Positions 18,496 through 26,951 of a stretch of 64,000 bases of DNA are shown here, piece by piece (the first letter of the stretch is position 1; every line of letters starts with the position of its first letter). Source of the DNA: an uncultured Lachnospira sp. (GTDB taxonomy: Bacteria; Bacillota; Clostridia; Lachnospirales; Lachnospiraceae); assembly GCA_910587485.1 (NCBI GenBank), contig CAJUKN010000007.1, positions 102,505 through 166,504 on the forward strand, written 5' to 3'. Position numbers and translations under genes: made by a program. Under the pieces are notes generated by a model that saw only the letters and a list, made by a program, of their open reading frames with translations, searched no databases and was not told the origin of the DNA.

Positions 18496-19524
18496 ATGAT
18501 GGATTATAAAAAAGCTGGTGTAGATATTGAGGCAGGCTATAAGTCTGTGGAATTGATGAAACAGCATATTGCAAAGACAATGAGACCAGAAGTGCTTGGC
18601 GGAATTGGTGGATTTTCGGGAGCATTTTCAATGGAAAAGTTTAAGGATATGGAAAAGCCTACATTGGTTTCTGGTACAGATGGAGTAGGCACAAAATTAA
18701 AGCTTGCATTTACAATGGACAAGCATGATACTGTTGGTATTGATTGTGTTGCGATGTGCGTAAATGATATTGCATGTGCAGGCGGTGAGCCATTGTTTTT
18801 CTTAGACTATATTGCATGTGGAAGAAATGAACCAGAAAAAATTGCAACGATTGTAAAAGGTGTTGCAGAGGGGTGTGTTCAGTCGGAGTGTGCTTTAATT
18901 GGTGGAGAGACTGCCGAGATGCCGGGATTTTATCCTATTGAGGAATATGACCTTGCAGGGTTTGCAGTTGGTGTTGTTGATGAAAAGGATTTGATAACAG
19001 GTAAGGATATTGTGGCAGGGGATACGCTTATAGGTATTGCTTCAAGCGGTATACACAGCAATGGATTTTCTCTTGTTAGAAGTGTATTTACAATTACAGA
19101 AGAATCCCTAAATACATATTATGATTCACTAGGCAAGACGCTTGGTGAAGCACTTATTGCGCCAACAAAAATTTATGTTAAGACACTTAAAGAAATAAAA
19201 AAAGCAGGTGTTCGTATCAAGGGATGCAGTCATATTACAGGGGGTGGTTTTTATGAAAATATACCTAGAATGCTACCTGAAAATGTCTGTGCAGTGATAA
19301 AGAAAGATAGTTATACGATTCCTCCAATTTTTCAAATGCTTGCAAAAGATGGAGATATCAATGAAAAAATGATGTATAATACGTTTAATATGGGAATTGG
19401 TATGGTTCTTGCCGTTTCACCAAGTGATGCAGATAAGGTACTTGAAGCGATTGCAGCAGCAGGTGAGACAGGATATAGGATAGGGCATGTTGAAGCTGGT
19501 CAGAAAGGGGTTACATTATGCTAA
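18496..19524 (+). CDS. purM: Phosphoribosylformylglycinamidine cyclo-ligase
   Basis: 342 residues, makes aminoimidazole ribonucleotide (AIR) from FGAM with ATP. The GTDGVGTK segment (near residue 60), CVNDIACAGGEPLFFLDY and the C-terminal GDTLIGIASSG motif identify PurM. ATG 18496 has GGAG 7 bases upstream (a second ATG follows immediately). Its stop overlaps the purN start by 7 bases. Confidence 0.95.
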   Translation: MMDYKKAGVDIEAGYKSVELMKQHIAKTMRPEVLGGIGGFSGAFSMEKFKDMEKPTLVSGTDGVGTKLKLAFTMDKHDTVGIDCVAMCVNDIACAGGEPLFFLDYIACGRNEPEKIATIVKGVAEGCVQSECALIGGETAEMPGFYPIEEYDLAGFAVGVVDEKDLITGKDIVAGDTLIGIASSGIHSNGFSLVRSVFTITEESLNTYYDSLGKTLGEALIAPTKIYVKTLKEIKKAGVRIKGCSHITGGGFYENIPRMLPENVCAVIKKDSYTIPPIFQMLAKDGDINEKMMYNTFNMGIGMVLAVSPSDADKVLEAIAAAGETGYRIGHVEAGQKGVTLC

Positions 19525-20120
19525 AAATTGCTGTGCTGGTTTCTGGAGGCGGAACAAATCTTCAAGCAATTATTGATGGTATAGATAATGGTACGATTAC
19601 CAATACACAAATTGCAGCAGTTATCAGTAATAACAAGGATGCATATGCACTTACAAGGGCGAAAGAGCATGGAATATCAGCACTTTGTATTTCTCCAAAA
19701 TCGTATGATACAAGAGAGGCATTTAATGATGCCTTGTTAAATGAAGTGAATAAACTTCAAGTAGATTTAATTGTCTTAGCTGGATATCTTATAAAAATTC
19801 CAGAAGCAATGGTGCATGTGTATTCTCATAGAATTATTAATATTCACCCTTCTTTGATACCTTCTTTTTGCGGTGTTGGGTTTTATGGGCTTCATGTGCA
19901 TGAGGCAGTATTGGAAAAAGGTGTCAAGGTTACAGGTGCGACTGTACATTATGTAGATGAAGGTATGGATACAGGCGAAATTATTTATCAAAAGGCTGTT
20001 GAAGTGTGTGATGGTGATACACCTGAAATTTTACAGAAAAGAGTGATGGAGCAGGCAGAGTGGAAACTGCTTCCTGCTGCTATCAATATGATTGCAAATC
20101 AAGTGAATAAAGAAGTGTAA
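19518..20120 (+). CDS. purN: Phosphoribosylglycinamide formyltransferase
   Basis: 200 residues, transfers a formyl group from 10-formyl-THF to GAR. SGGGTNLQAI at the N-terminus binds substrate, NIHPSL carries the catalytic Asn-His pair near residues 110-115, and the catalytic Asp lies in DEGMDTGEI. It overlaps purM by 7 bases, a sign of coupled translation. Confidence 0.95.
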   Translation: MLKIAVLVSGGGTNLQAIIDGIDNGTITNTQIAAVISNNKDAYALTRAKEHGISALCISPKSYDTREAFNDALLNEVNKLQVDLIVLAGYLIKIPEAMVHVYSHRIINIHPSLIPSFCGVGFYGLHVHEAVLEKGVKVTGATVHYVDEGMDTGEIIYQKAVEVCDGDTPEILQKRVMEQAEWKLLPAAINMIANQVNKEV

Positions 20121-20144
20121 AAGCGGCACAGAAATGAGGAAGTT

Positions 20145-21425
20145 ATGAAAGTTTTAGTAGTGGGCAGTGGCGGTCGTGAACATGCCATATGTTGGAAGAT
20201 AGCAAAAAGCGATAAAGTAGAAAAGATTTATTGTGCGCCGGGCAATGCAGGAATTGCACAAGTTGCAGAATGTGTTGATATTGGTGCAATGGATTTTGAT
20301 AAACTAGTTTCTTTTGCCAAAGATAAAAAGATTGATTTGACAGTTGTGGGAATGGACGACCCTCTTGTTGGTGGTATTGTTGATGTGTTTGAAAAAGAGG
20401 GATTAAGGGTTTTTGGACCTCGAAAAAATGCAGCGATATTGGAAGGCTCTAAAGCATTTTCTAAGGACTTGATGAAAAAATATAATATACCTACAGCAGC
20501 ATATGAGACATTTACCAATGCAAAAGAGGCAAAGGCATATCTTGAGACAGCAACATTTCCTATTGCATTAAAGGCAGATGGATTAGCACTTGGCAAGGGC
20601 GTTTTCTTATGTGAAGATTTGGAACAAGCAAATGAAGCCGTTGATGAGTTAATGCTTAATAAAATGTTTGGTGATTCAGGAAATACCATAGTAATAGAAG
20701 AATTTATGATTGGTCGAGAAGTTTCTGTTCTTTCTTTTGTTGATGGGGATACGATTAAGATTATGTCATCAGCAATGGACCATAAAAGAGCTTACAATGG
20801 AGATTCAGGACCAAATACAGGCGGTATGGGCAACATATCACCAAATCCATTTTATACAAAGGAAATTGACGAATATTGTCAAAAGCATATTTATCAGGCG
20901 ACAGTGGATGCCATGAAAGCAGAAAATAGACCATTTAAGGGTGTTATCTTTTTTGGTCTTATGCTCACAGAAGATGGTCCAAAAGTGCTTGAGTACAATG
21001 CGCGTTTTGGAGACCCAGAAGCGCAGGTTGTATTGCCAAGAATGAAAAATGATATTATTGATGTTTTTGAAGCGTGTATTGATGGAACATTAGACAAGAT
21101 AGACCTTCAATTTGAGGATAACGCGTGCATGTGTGTTGTCTTAGCTTCCGATGGATATCCAATTGAATATAAAAAAGGATATGAGCTTTTTGGACAGGAA
21201 AGTTTTGATGGAAAGGACGATTATTTTCTGTTTCATGCAGGAACAAAATTTGACAGTAATGGAAAAGTAGTGACAAACGGAGGTCGAGTTGTGGCAGTTA
21301 CAGCGCTTGGCAAGGATTTACAAGAAGCTCGAAGAAAGGCATATGAAGCTACAGAGTGGGTTCAGTTTGTTAATAAATTTATGCGACATGATATCGGCAG
21401 AGCAATCGATGCGGCGGATATTTGA
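20145..21425 (+). CDS. purD: Phosphoribosylamine-glycine ligase
   Basis: 426 residues, ATP-grasp enzyme that makes GAR, the PurN substrate. GSGGREHA at the N-terminus, the KADGLALGKG ATP-binding loop, GGMGNISP and NARFGDPEAQ are the family landmarks. GAGGAAG precedes ATG 20145. It closes the purE-purM-purN-purD set; purF, purL, purC, purB and purH are not in the window. Confidence 0.95.
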   Translation: MKVLVVGSGGREHAICWKIAKSDKVEKIYCAPGNAGIAQVAECVDIGAMDFDKLVSFAKDKKIDLTVVGMDDPLVGGIVDVFEKEGLRVFGPRKNAAILEGSKAFSKDLMKKYNIPTAAYETFTNAKEAKAYLETATFPIALKADGLALGKGVFLCEDLEQANEAVDELMLNKMFGDSGNTIVIEEFMIGREVSVLSFVDGDTIKIMSSAMDHKRAYNGDSGPNTGGMGNISPNPFYTKEIDEYCQKHIYQATVDAMKAENRPFKGVIFFGLMLTEDGPKVLEYNARFGDPEAQVVLPRMKNDIIDVFEACIDGTLDKIDLQFEDNACMCVVLASDGYPIEYKKGYELFGQESFDGKDDYFLFHAGTKFDSNGKVVTNGGRVVAVTALGKDLQEARRKAYEATEWVQFVNKFMRHDIGRAIDAADI

Positions 21426-21509
21426 TTGAACATAAGAGTGGTTTGCAAAGCGTGTCGCACGCTGTTCTTATAGCATTTGTCAATTTGCAGATTATGGAAA
21501 GGCATGGTT

Positions 21510-22769
21510 ATGATTATGAAAATTACATCGGTAAAAGGAACGAATGATTATCTTCCAAACGAAGTAGAAATAAGGGATTATCTTATCAACAAGATACTTG
21601 AAGTATATAAAATCAATGGATTTGAGCATATTATGACGCCTGCTGTTGAAGATATAGAAAATCTTAATAAAAGTGATGGCGGAGAAAACCTAAATCTTAT
21701 CTTTAAAATTCTTAAACGTGGCGATAAGCTGGATAAGGCGTTATCATCAGGTGTTCTTACAGATGAAAATACGTTAGTTGATATGGGATTAAGATATGAT
21801 TTAACGTTGCCTTTGAGCAGATATTATGCAAATAATAAAGAAAAATTGACATTGCCTATGAAATGTATACAGATTGACCGTGTATACAGAGCAGAACGCC
21901 CTCAAAAGGGACGATTGAGAGAGTTTATACAGTGTGATATTGATATTCTTGGTTCAAAATCAGCAGATTGCGAAGTGGAGTTGATTCTTACTACAACAAA
22001 AGCCTTAGATGCGATTGGTATGAAGAATTTTAAAGTTAAGTTAAATGACCGACAGATTTTAAGAGCAGTGCTTCTTTCCTTTGGCTTTAAAGAAGATGAC
22101 CTTGACAGTGTGTGTATTACGTTTGACAAGATGGATAAAGTGGGAATTGAAGGCGTTACACAGGAATTAAAAGATAAAGATTTTGATGAAAAGAGCATTG
22201 AAGATTTTATCCATTTTCTTCAAAAAGGTGATTTTACGTTGGATGCTGTTTCTGGTTTGCTTCAAGAAGTATCGCCAGTAGAAAATATAAAGTATATTAT
22301 AAATGCTGTCAAAAAACTTTCGGATATTGATTTTGATATTATGTTTGATTTGACATTAGTTCGAGGGCAAGGCTATTACACAGGAACTGTATTTGAAGTA
22401 GAAAGTGTTGATTTTAAAGGTGCTATTGCAGGTGGTGGAAGATATGATAACCTAATTGGCAAATTTTTAAATGAAAATGTGCCAGCAGTAGGTTTTTCAA
22501 TAGGTTTTGAAAGAATTTTCTCTATTTTTATGAATAGCAATTTATCCATTCCAGAACGACCAAAAAAGATTGCGGTAGTGTATGATGAAGGAAATGTGAT
22601 ACAGGCGATAAAAGAGGCTGAAAAATTAAGAGAAGCAGGAAATATTGCTTCGATATATATAAGACCAAAAAAACTTGGAAAATTATTGAATCATCTTGAA
22701 CAACATCTATATGATGGCTTTTTAAATGTAGGTGTGAGTGATGAAGTGAAAATGTTTCAGGAGCAATGA
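21510..22769 (+). CDS. hisS: Histidyl-tRNA synthetase (short C-terminus)
   Basis: 419 residues, class II synthetase that charges tRNA-His. Motif 2 (RAERPQKGRLREFIQ), the histidine-specific RGQGYYTGTVFE and GGGRYDNL are all intact, favouring HisS over the regulatory paralogue HisZ. The HGTP anticodon-binding domain begins at about residue 340 but seems to end some 20-30 residues early, just after GVSDEVKMF. The start at ATG 21510 is set by GGAAAGG at 21496-21502; neighbouring in-frame ATGs exist at 21504 and 21516. A perfect terminator-like hairpin follows. Confidence 0.85.
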   Translation: MIMKITSVKGTNDYLPNEVEIRDYLINKILEVYKINGFEHIMTPAVEDIENLNKSDGGENLNLIFKILKRGDKLDKALSSGVLTDENTLVDMGLRYDLTLPLSRYYANNKEKLTLPMKCIQIDRVYRAERPQKGRLREFIQCDIDILGSKSADCEVELILTTTKALDAIGMKNFKVKLNDRQILRAVLLSFGFKEDDLDSVCITFDKMDKVGIEGVTQELKDKDFDEKSIEDFIHFLQKGDFTLDAVSGLLQEVSPVENIKYIINAVKKLSDIDFDIMFDLTLVRGQGYYTGTVFEVESVDFKGAIAGGGRYDNLIGKFLNENVPAVGFSIGFERIFSIFMNSNLSIPERPKKIAVVYDEGNVIQAIKEAEKLREAGNIASIYIRPKKLGKLLNHLEQHLYDGFLNVGVSDEVKMFQEQ

Positions 22770-22838
22770 TAGTGTAAGGAATAAATGATATTGAAATCAT
22801 TTTTATGTAAAATAGCATAGGTTTAGACAAGATGAATG

Positions 22839-22885
22839 AAATCCCTTTTATTAGACAAAACAAGTCTAATGAAAGGGGATTTTTT
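22839..22885 (+). terminator. Rho-independent terminator after hisS
   Basis: AAATCCCTTTTATTAGAC (22839-22856) pairs with 22864-22882 across a 7-base loop with one bulge and one mismatch, and ends in a T-run. It sits 70 bases after hisS. Confidence 0.85.
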
Positions 22886-22934
22886 ATGCCATTAGGAAAC
22901 CTTTTTGCCTTTTTTTATGTTTATATAAAAATTA

Positions 22935-22970
22935 TTGACAAAAATAATACTTCGTAATATGATATATTAC
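22935..22970 (+). promoter_or_regulatory. Promoter with overlapping palindromic operator for the PadR operon
   Basis: TTGACA (22935-22940), a 17-base spacer and TATGAT (22958-22963). A perfect inverted repeat, GTAATAT-GAT-ATATTAC (22954-22970), covers the -10 box. Its position just upstream of a PadR regulator gene suggests autorepression. Confidence 0.75.
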
Positions 22971-22987
22971 ATATAAGGAGGTATGGC

Positions 22988-23308
22988 ATGGATATTCAGT
23001 TGAAACGTGGTCTTTTAGATGTTTGTGTATTGGCTGCTATTAAAAGCGAAGATTCCTATGGCTACAAAATTATTAAAGATATGAAGCCGTATATTGAAAT
23101 GTCTGAATCGACCTTGTACACGATTCTAAAGCGTTTAGAACTGGCAGATATGCTGACAGTCCGAACCGCAGAATATGGCGGAAGACTGCGAAAGTATTAC
23201 CACATTACTGATGTGGGACTAAAACGCATTGAGGATTTCAAAGATGAGTGGAAAGAAATTATGTCCATATATCGATTTGTAACCAAGGAGGATGATGACA
23301 ATGAGTAA
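22988..23308 (+). CDS. PadR-family transcriptional regulator
   Basis: 106 residues with the PadR winged helix: the LKRGLLDVCVLAAI opening, YGYKIIKDM, a recognition helix ending in STLYTILKRLE, and the GGRLRKYYHIT wing, followed by a short dimerisation helix. AAGGAGGT lies 6 bases before ATG 22988. The end overlaps the start of the DUF1700 gene by 8 bases. PadR-DUF1700-DUF4097 is a recurring Firmicute arrangement that responds to envelope conditions. Confidence 0.93.
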   Translation: MDIQLKRGLLDVCVLAAIKSEDSYGYKIIKDMKPYIEMSESTLYTILKRLELADMLTVRTAEYGGRLRKYYHITDVGLKRIEDFKDEWKEIMSIYRFVTKEDDDNE

Positions 23309-23903
23309 ACAAGAATTTCTTGACGAATTGAGGAAAGGATTGTCTAGCTTACCGCAAAGCGACCTAGAAGAACGACTGATATTTTACAGCGAAATGATTG
23401 ATGACCGAGTGGAAGAGGGTCTTACAGAAGAAGAAGCTATTTCTGAAATTGGAACGGTAAATGAAATTTTATCACAAATTATAGAGGAAATTCCTTTATC
23501 TAAGCTTGTAAAGGAAAAAGTAAGACCGAAGCGAACATTGCGTGTGTGGGAAATTGTACTTTTGATATTGGGTTCGCCTATATGGATTTCTCTTTTGATT
23601 GCCGCATTTGCCATAATCTTTGCGGGTTATGCTGTATTATGGTCTGTAAGTGTTTCCTTGTGGACAATTGAGGTTTCATTGATGGTGTGTTCAATTGGCT
23701 GCATAGTATCGGTTGTGATTTTTGTTTTTCAAGGTAATGGATTTGTGGGGATTGCTATGTTTGGCGCTTGTATTTTTTTTGCGGGACTGTCTATTTTTTT
23801 ATTTTTTGGGTGCAAAGCGGTTACAAAAGGAATTTTGTTTTTGACTAAAAAGATGGTTTTTGGTGTTAAATCCCTAATTTTCGGGAAGAAGGATATAGTG
23901 TGA
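23301..23903 (+). CDS. DUF1700 (HAAS-domain) membrane protein
   Basis: 200 residues. The N-terminal 60 residues form the HAAS helical domain (KQEFLDELRKGLSSLP and the EERLIFYSEMIDDRVEEGLTEEEAI region), followed by three or four transmembrane helices between about residues 75 and 175. HAAS domains are thought to link a membrane sensor with PadR regulators. ATG 23301 has AAGGAGG 9 bases upstream. Confidence 0.88.
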   Translation: MSKQEFLDELRKGLSSLPQSDLEERLIFYSEMIDDRVEEGLTEEEAISEIGTVNEILSQIIEEIPLSKLVKEKVRPKRTLRVWEIVLLILGSPIWISLLIAAFAIIFAGYAVLWSVSVSLWTIEVSLMVCSIGCIVSVVIFVFQGNGFVGIAMFGACIFFAGLSIFLFFGCKAVTKGILFLTKKMVFGVKSLIFGKKDIV

Positions 23904-23951
23904 AAAATAATGTGGATGCATTTATTGTTTCACAAATAAGTTTGTCGCCTA

Positions 23952-24061
23952 TTTGTGCCGAAGCGTCACAAATAAGGCTTGATGCGACAATAGAAATTGC
24001 CTCCACGAATGCTTTAGCAGTTTTTTCTATTGCGCAATTCCTATGTTACGCTTCGGAATGG
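23952..24061. repeat. Dispersed leader element with inverted-repeat ends, copy 2
   Basis: Perfect 9-bp ends, CCGAAGCGT (23958-23966) and ACGCTTCGG (24048-24056), 99 bases from end to end, with AATGGAGGA directly after the right end serving as the ribosome site of the DUF4097 gene. The left flank TTTGTGCCGAAGCGTCACAA and right part are near-identical to the copy at 55521-55615. The element separates two genes that would otherwise be adjacent, and the DUF4097 frame stays open through it back to GTG 23900. Confidence 0.75.
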
Positions 24062-24070
24062 AGGATTAAA

Positions 24071-25036
24071 ATGAATAAAACAATGAAAAGATGGTTTATT
24101 ATAGCAGGTTTTCTTGTCGTGTTTGGATTTATTCTTTTTATGGGTGTGATGGCAGTTTATGATTTTTATGATTTGGAGAAACTTAGTACTATGAAATATG
24201 ATACAAATACTTATGAGGTAAATGGAGCGTTTGATAAGATATCAATCAATGTAGACACAACACAGATTGAATTTGTGCCATCCGATAACGAAAGCTGCAG
24301 AATTGTTTGTTTTGAAACAGAGAAGATGAAACATTCTGCTATAGTTCAAGATAAAACGCTTATAATTGATATAGTTGATACTCGAAAGTGGTATGATTAT
24401 ATTGGCATATCTATTGGATGTCCAAAGATGACCGTATATTTGCCGCAAAATGAGTATACATCACTTTTTATAGATACCCATACAGGGGATATTGCTATAC
24501 CTCAATATTTTACTTTTGAAACGCTTAAAATCAACGGGAATACGGCAGATGTGGAGTGTTTGGCATCGGTTTTAAATGTTATAGAAATTAAATTAAGCAC
24601 AGGCAATATCAAGATAGATAGCGTTTTAGCAGGTGGGATTCGCCTTGCCTCTACAACGGGCAAAATCAATATAAATTCAGTATCTTCTAAGGGAAATATT
24701 GAGATAAAAACAACTACTGGAGCAGTAAATTTGACAGATGCTACTTGTACTGATTTCACCGCAGAAAGTAATACAGGCAGGATTTCACTAAAAAATGTTA
24801 TTGCTTCCAACAGTTTTTTTATTGAGAATGATACAGGTAATGTGAGATTTGAAAACAGTGATGCGGCACAGATTTCTATTAAAACAAGTACAGGTGATGT
24901 TACAGGTACGTTACTTTCTGAAAAGGTGTTTATAACCGAGACTTCAACAGGGAATATCAGTGTACCAAAAACGATAACAGGCGGTAAATGTGAGATTACA
25001 ACTAGTACAGGGGATATTAAAATAGATATAAAATAA
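24071..25036 (+). CDS. DUF4097-family beta-helix envelope protein
   Basis: 321 residues. One membrane helix (about 5-30) anchors an outside domain made of repeated short beta strands, each with a TG turn (STGNIKID, TTGKININ, NTGRISL, DTGNVRF, STGDVTG, STGNISVP, STGDIKID), the hallmark of DUF4097 putative adhesin/beta-helix proteins. GGAGGA 5 bases before ATG 24071 sets the start; a GTG-initiated extension to 23900 would run through the repeat element and is unlikely. Third member of the PadR operon. Confidence 0.85.
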   Translation: MNKTMKRWFIIAGFLVVFGFILFMGVMAVYDFYDLEKLSTMKYDTNTYEVNGAFDKISINVDTTQIEFVPSDNESCRIVCFETEKMKHSAIVQDKTLIIDIVDTRKWYDYIGISIGCPKMTVYLPQNEYTSLFIDTHTGDIAIPQYFTFETLKINGNTADVECLASVLNVIEIKLSTGNIKIDSVLAGGIRLASTTGKININSVSSKGNIEIKTTTGAVNLTDATCTDFTAESNTGRISLKNVIASNSFFIENDTGNVRFENSDAAQISIKTSTGDVTGTLLSEKVFITETSTGNISVPKTITGGKCEITTSTGDIKIDIK

Positions 25037-25404
25037 TATTTCGTGAAACTGAAAGCTTTAGAAATTTTGCTAAAATTTGGATAATAAATTTATGGAGAAG
25101 GGCATTTAGATAATGGCTGATGGTACGACACCAGAATTTTGTATTATTTTCTTGAATGGAATTTTATCCTGCAAGGGTTTGTTATCAACAAAGATACATT
25201 AGACATGATTATAACCGTTGTATATGAATGAAAGCAAGTAAGTAAGATACACATTTGCAGCAGAATACAAAATAAAAGGGATGGTTTTGGAAAGCAAAAA
25301 AGCCAGAGAATGACAGAATATACATGGTCATTCTCTGGTGTATTTTTTTGCTCTTATAAAGGCTTAACCATTATTTTTTCAACCTCTATATTTTTAAGAA
25401 TATG
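25037..25404. other. Intergenic region with a strong terminator and a possible gene remnant
   Basis: A perfect 12-bp stem, CCAGAGAATGAC (25303-25314) with GTCATTCTCTGG (25327-25338), is followed by TATTTTTTT: a rho-independent terminator. Upstream, 25113-25231 (plus strand) reads as a short open stretch ending VINKDTLDMIITVVYE before a stop, with no start codon, and could be the tail of a lost gene. That last point is weak. Confidence 0.6.
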
Positions 25405-25845
25405 TTAATCCGTTTTTTGCTGAATATAATGATAATCACAAATAATATGTTCCAATGTAATATTTTTTAGACTTTCACATAAATCGCTTCTAATTTTCTG
25501 ATAAGAGCAATCCAATACATGATGAATATTTTTTCCTATAGGACATAATGGCGAAGGTAATGCGTGGACACCAATTAGTTTAGAAGTAAAGTCTGGCTCT
25601 ATTGCGTTGCATATGCGATATAAAGTTATTTCGTTTAATGGGCAGTTCAGTGTTGCGCCGCCTGTTCCAAATTTAACAGATATTATGTTATCTTTTTTCA
25701 ATGAACTGATGATATTTCGTATTGTAACAGGATTGGTTCCAGTAGATAATGATAAAAGGTCGCTGGTTACCTTTTTTTTATCTCCATATTCATAAATAAA
25801 AATAAGACAATGAATCGCAACGGAACATTTTGTACTGATGTGCAT
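25405..25845 (-). CDS. Rrf2-family transcriptional regulator
   Basis: 146 residues. The N-terminal winged helix (MHISTKCSVAIHCL, then STGTNPVTIRNIISSLKKDNII) is typical of Rrf2. The three closely spaced cysteines that hold an Fe-S cluster in IscR are not present in that spacing, although three Cys occur between about residues 95 and 125. ATG 25845 has AAAGGAG 7 bases upstream. It is divergent from the EFR1-type flavoprotein gene and a palindromic site lies between them, so it probably controls that gene and itself. Confidence 0.9.
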   Translation of the reverse strand: MHISTKCSVAIHCLIFIYEYGDKKKVTSDLLSLSTGTNPVTIRNIISSLKKDNIISVKFGTGGATLNCPLNEITLYRICNAIEPDFTSKLIGVHALPSPLCPIGKNIHHVLDCSYQKIRSDLCESLKNITLEHIICDYHYIQQKTD

Positions 25846-25861
25846 GGCATTTCTCCTTTCT

Positions 25862-25935
25862 ATGTTAGAGTGTAACATATTTATATATTGCTGTAAATCT
25901 TGACATTACACCTTGCTGTTGTTATAATGGTGTAA
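25862..25935 (+). promoter_or_regulatory. Divergent control region: consensus promoter inside an operator palindrome
   Basis: TTGACA (25900-25905), 17-base spacer, TATAAT (25923-25928) drives the flavodoxin-ferredoxin gene. TTACACC (25906-25912) and GGTGTAA (25929-25935) flank the spacer and -10 box as a perfect 7-bp inverted repeat. A second inverted repeat, ATGTTA-GAGTG-TAACAT (25862-25878), lies at the Rrf2 gene start. Both share the GTGTAA core, as expected for one regulator. Confidence 0.75.
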
Positions 25936-25961
25936 ATTTAAAAATTACAGGAGAAATAGAT

Positions 25962-26729
25962 ATGAAAGTCTCACAAATTATTTTTAGCCCAACGGGTGGA
26001 ACTAATAAAGTTGCAGAAATCATAACAAAAGCATGGGGAATGCCTGTCAATAAAATTGATTTATCGAATGCAAAAACAGATTATTCCTCACTTAGATTAG
26101 AAAAAGAGGATATTGCAATTATTGCAGTTCCTTCTTATGGAGGACGTGTTCCTAGTCTTGCTACTCAAAGAATTGCAAATATTCATGGTAATCAGACTCC
26201 ATGTGTTATTGTTTGTGTATATGGCAACAGGGCATATGAGGACACTTTGATGGAATTGAAGGATGTTGCTGAAAAAAGCGGCTTTAAAGTAATTGCCGCC
26301 ATTGCTGCTATTGCAGAGCATTCTATTATACACCAGTATGGGGCAGGTAGACCTGATACGAAAGATAAAAGTCAATTAAAGAGTTTTGCTAAAAAAATAT
26401 TAGAAAAAATAAAGGGCAATTTAACTGAGATTTCTGCGCCGCCAATTCCGGGAAATCGCCCTTATAAAAAAGCAGGTGGAGCAGGTTTAGTTCCAAAAGC
26501 AAGTAGTAACTGCACAAGCTGTGGTTTTTGTGCTAAACAGTGTCCAGCACAGGCAATAAGCAAAGAAAATCTGAAAGTTACAGACCGTAAAAAGTGTATT
26601 TCATGTATGCGTTGTGTTGTACAATGCCCACAGTCAGCCCGTAAAGTGAATGGGGCTATGGTTTCTGTTGCAGCATTAGCTCTAAAAAAAGCCTGTTCAA
26701 CAAGAAAAGGAAATGAATTATATATTTAA
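25962..26729 (+). CDS. EFR1-type flavodoxin-ferredoxin fusion
   Basis: 255 residues. An N-terminal flavodoxin-like domain begins with the FMN phosphate loop SPTGGTNK (residues 9-16); a C-terminal pair of [4Fe-4S] motifs (CTSCGFCAKQCP and CISCMRCVVQCP) follows near residues 187 and 210. Such proteins are electron carriers in anaerobes whose partners are mostly unknown. The perfect promoter/operator and divergent Rrf2 gene suggest expression only under a particular redox or metal signal. Confidence 0.9.
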   Translation: MKVSQIIFSPTGGTNKVAEIITKAWGMPVNKIDLSNAKTDYSSLRLEKEDIAIIAVPSYGGRVPSLATQRIANIHGNQTPCVIVCVYGNRAYEDTLMELKDVAEKSGFKVIAAIAAIAEHSIIHQYGAGRPDTKDKSQLKSFAKKILEKIKGNLTEISAPPIPGNRPYKKAGGAGLVPKASSNCTSCGFCAKQCPAQAISKENLKVTDRKKCISCMRCVVQCPQSARKVNGAMVSVAALALKKACSTRKGNELYI

Positions 26730-26834
26730 AATATATAATATATTATTAATATCTATCGCAGTCAATAACACATTGAATAACCTTACAAAATATTTTGTAG
26801 ATAAGTAAAACAAGATGTCCTTTTTACGCCTATA

Positions 26835-26861
26835 TATAATAGTAGTATAAAAGGTAGTATA
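26835..26861 (+). promoter_or_regulatory. -10 box and two GTAGTATA boxes upstream of motA
   Basis: TATAAT at 26835-26840 is followed by GTAGTATA at 26842-26849 and again at 26854-26861, spaced 12 bases. The same octamer recurs before the next gene (27801, 27836, and inverted at 27813). Candidate operator for the linked LuxR-type protein. Confidence 0.5.
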
Positions 26862-26951
26862 TAAATTCTACCTCAAACAGTAACATGTAGAATATGCAGT
26901 TTTTCCTTTTTATGATACATTCATTTTAGCAATTAGCGAAGGAGGAGTTGT

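Noticed and set aside
21432..21471. Nested hairpin before hisS as a T-box or attenuator
   Set aside because: AGCGTG-TCG-CACGCT inside ATAAGA/TCTTAT is real but there is no T-run, specifier loop or alternative pairing to support regulation.
23900..24070. In-frame GTG extension of the DUF4097 gene through the dispersed element
   Set aside because: It would translate the repeat, and a perfect ribosome site lies before ATG 24071.
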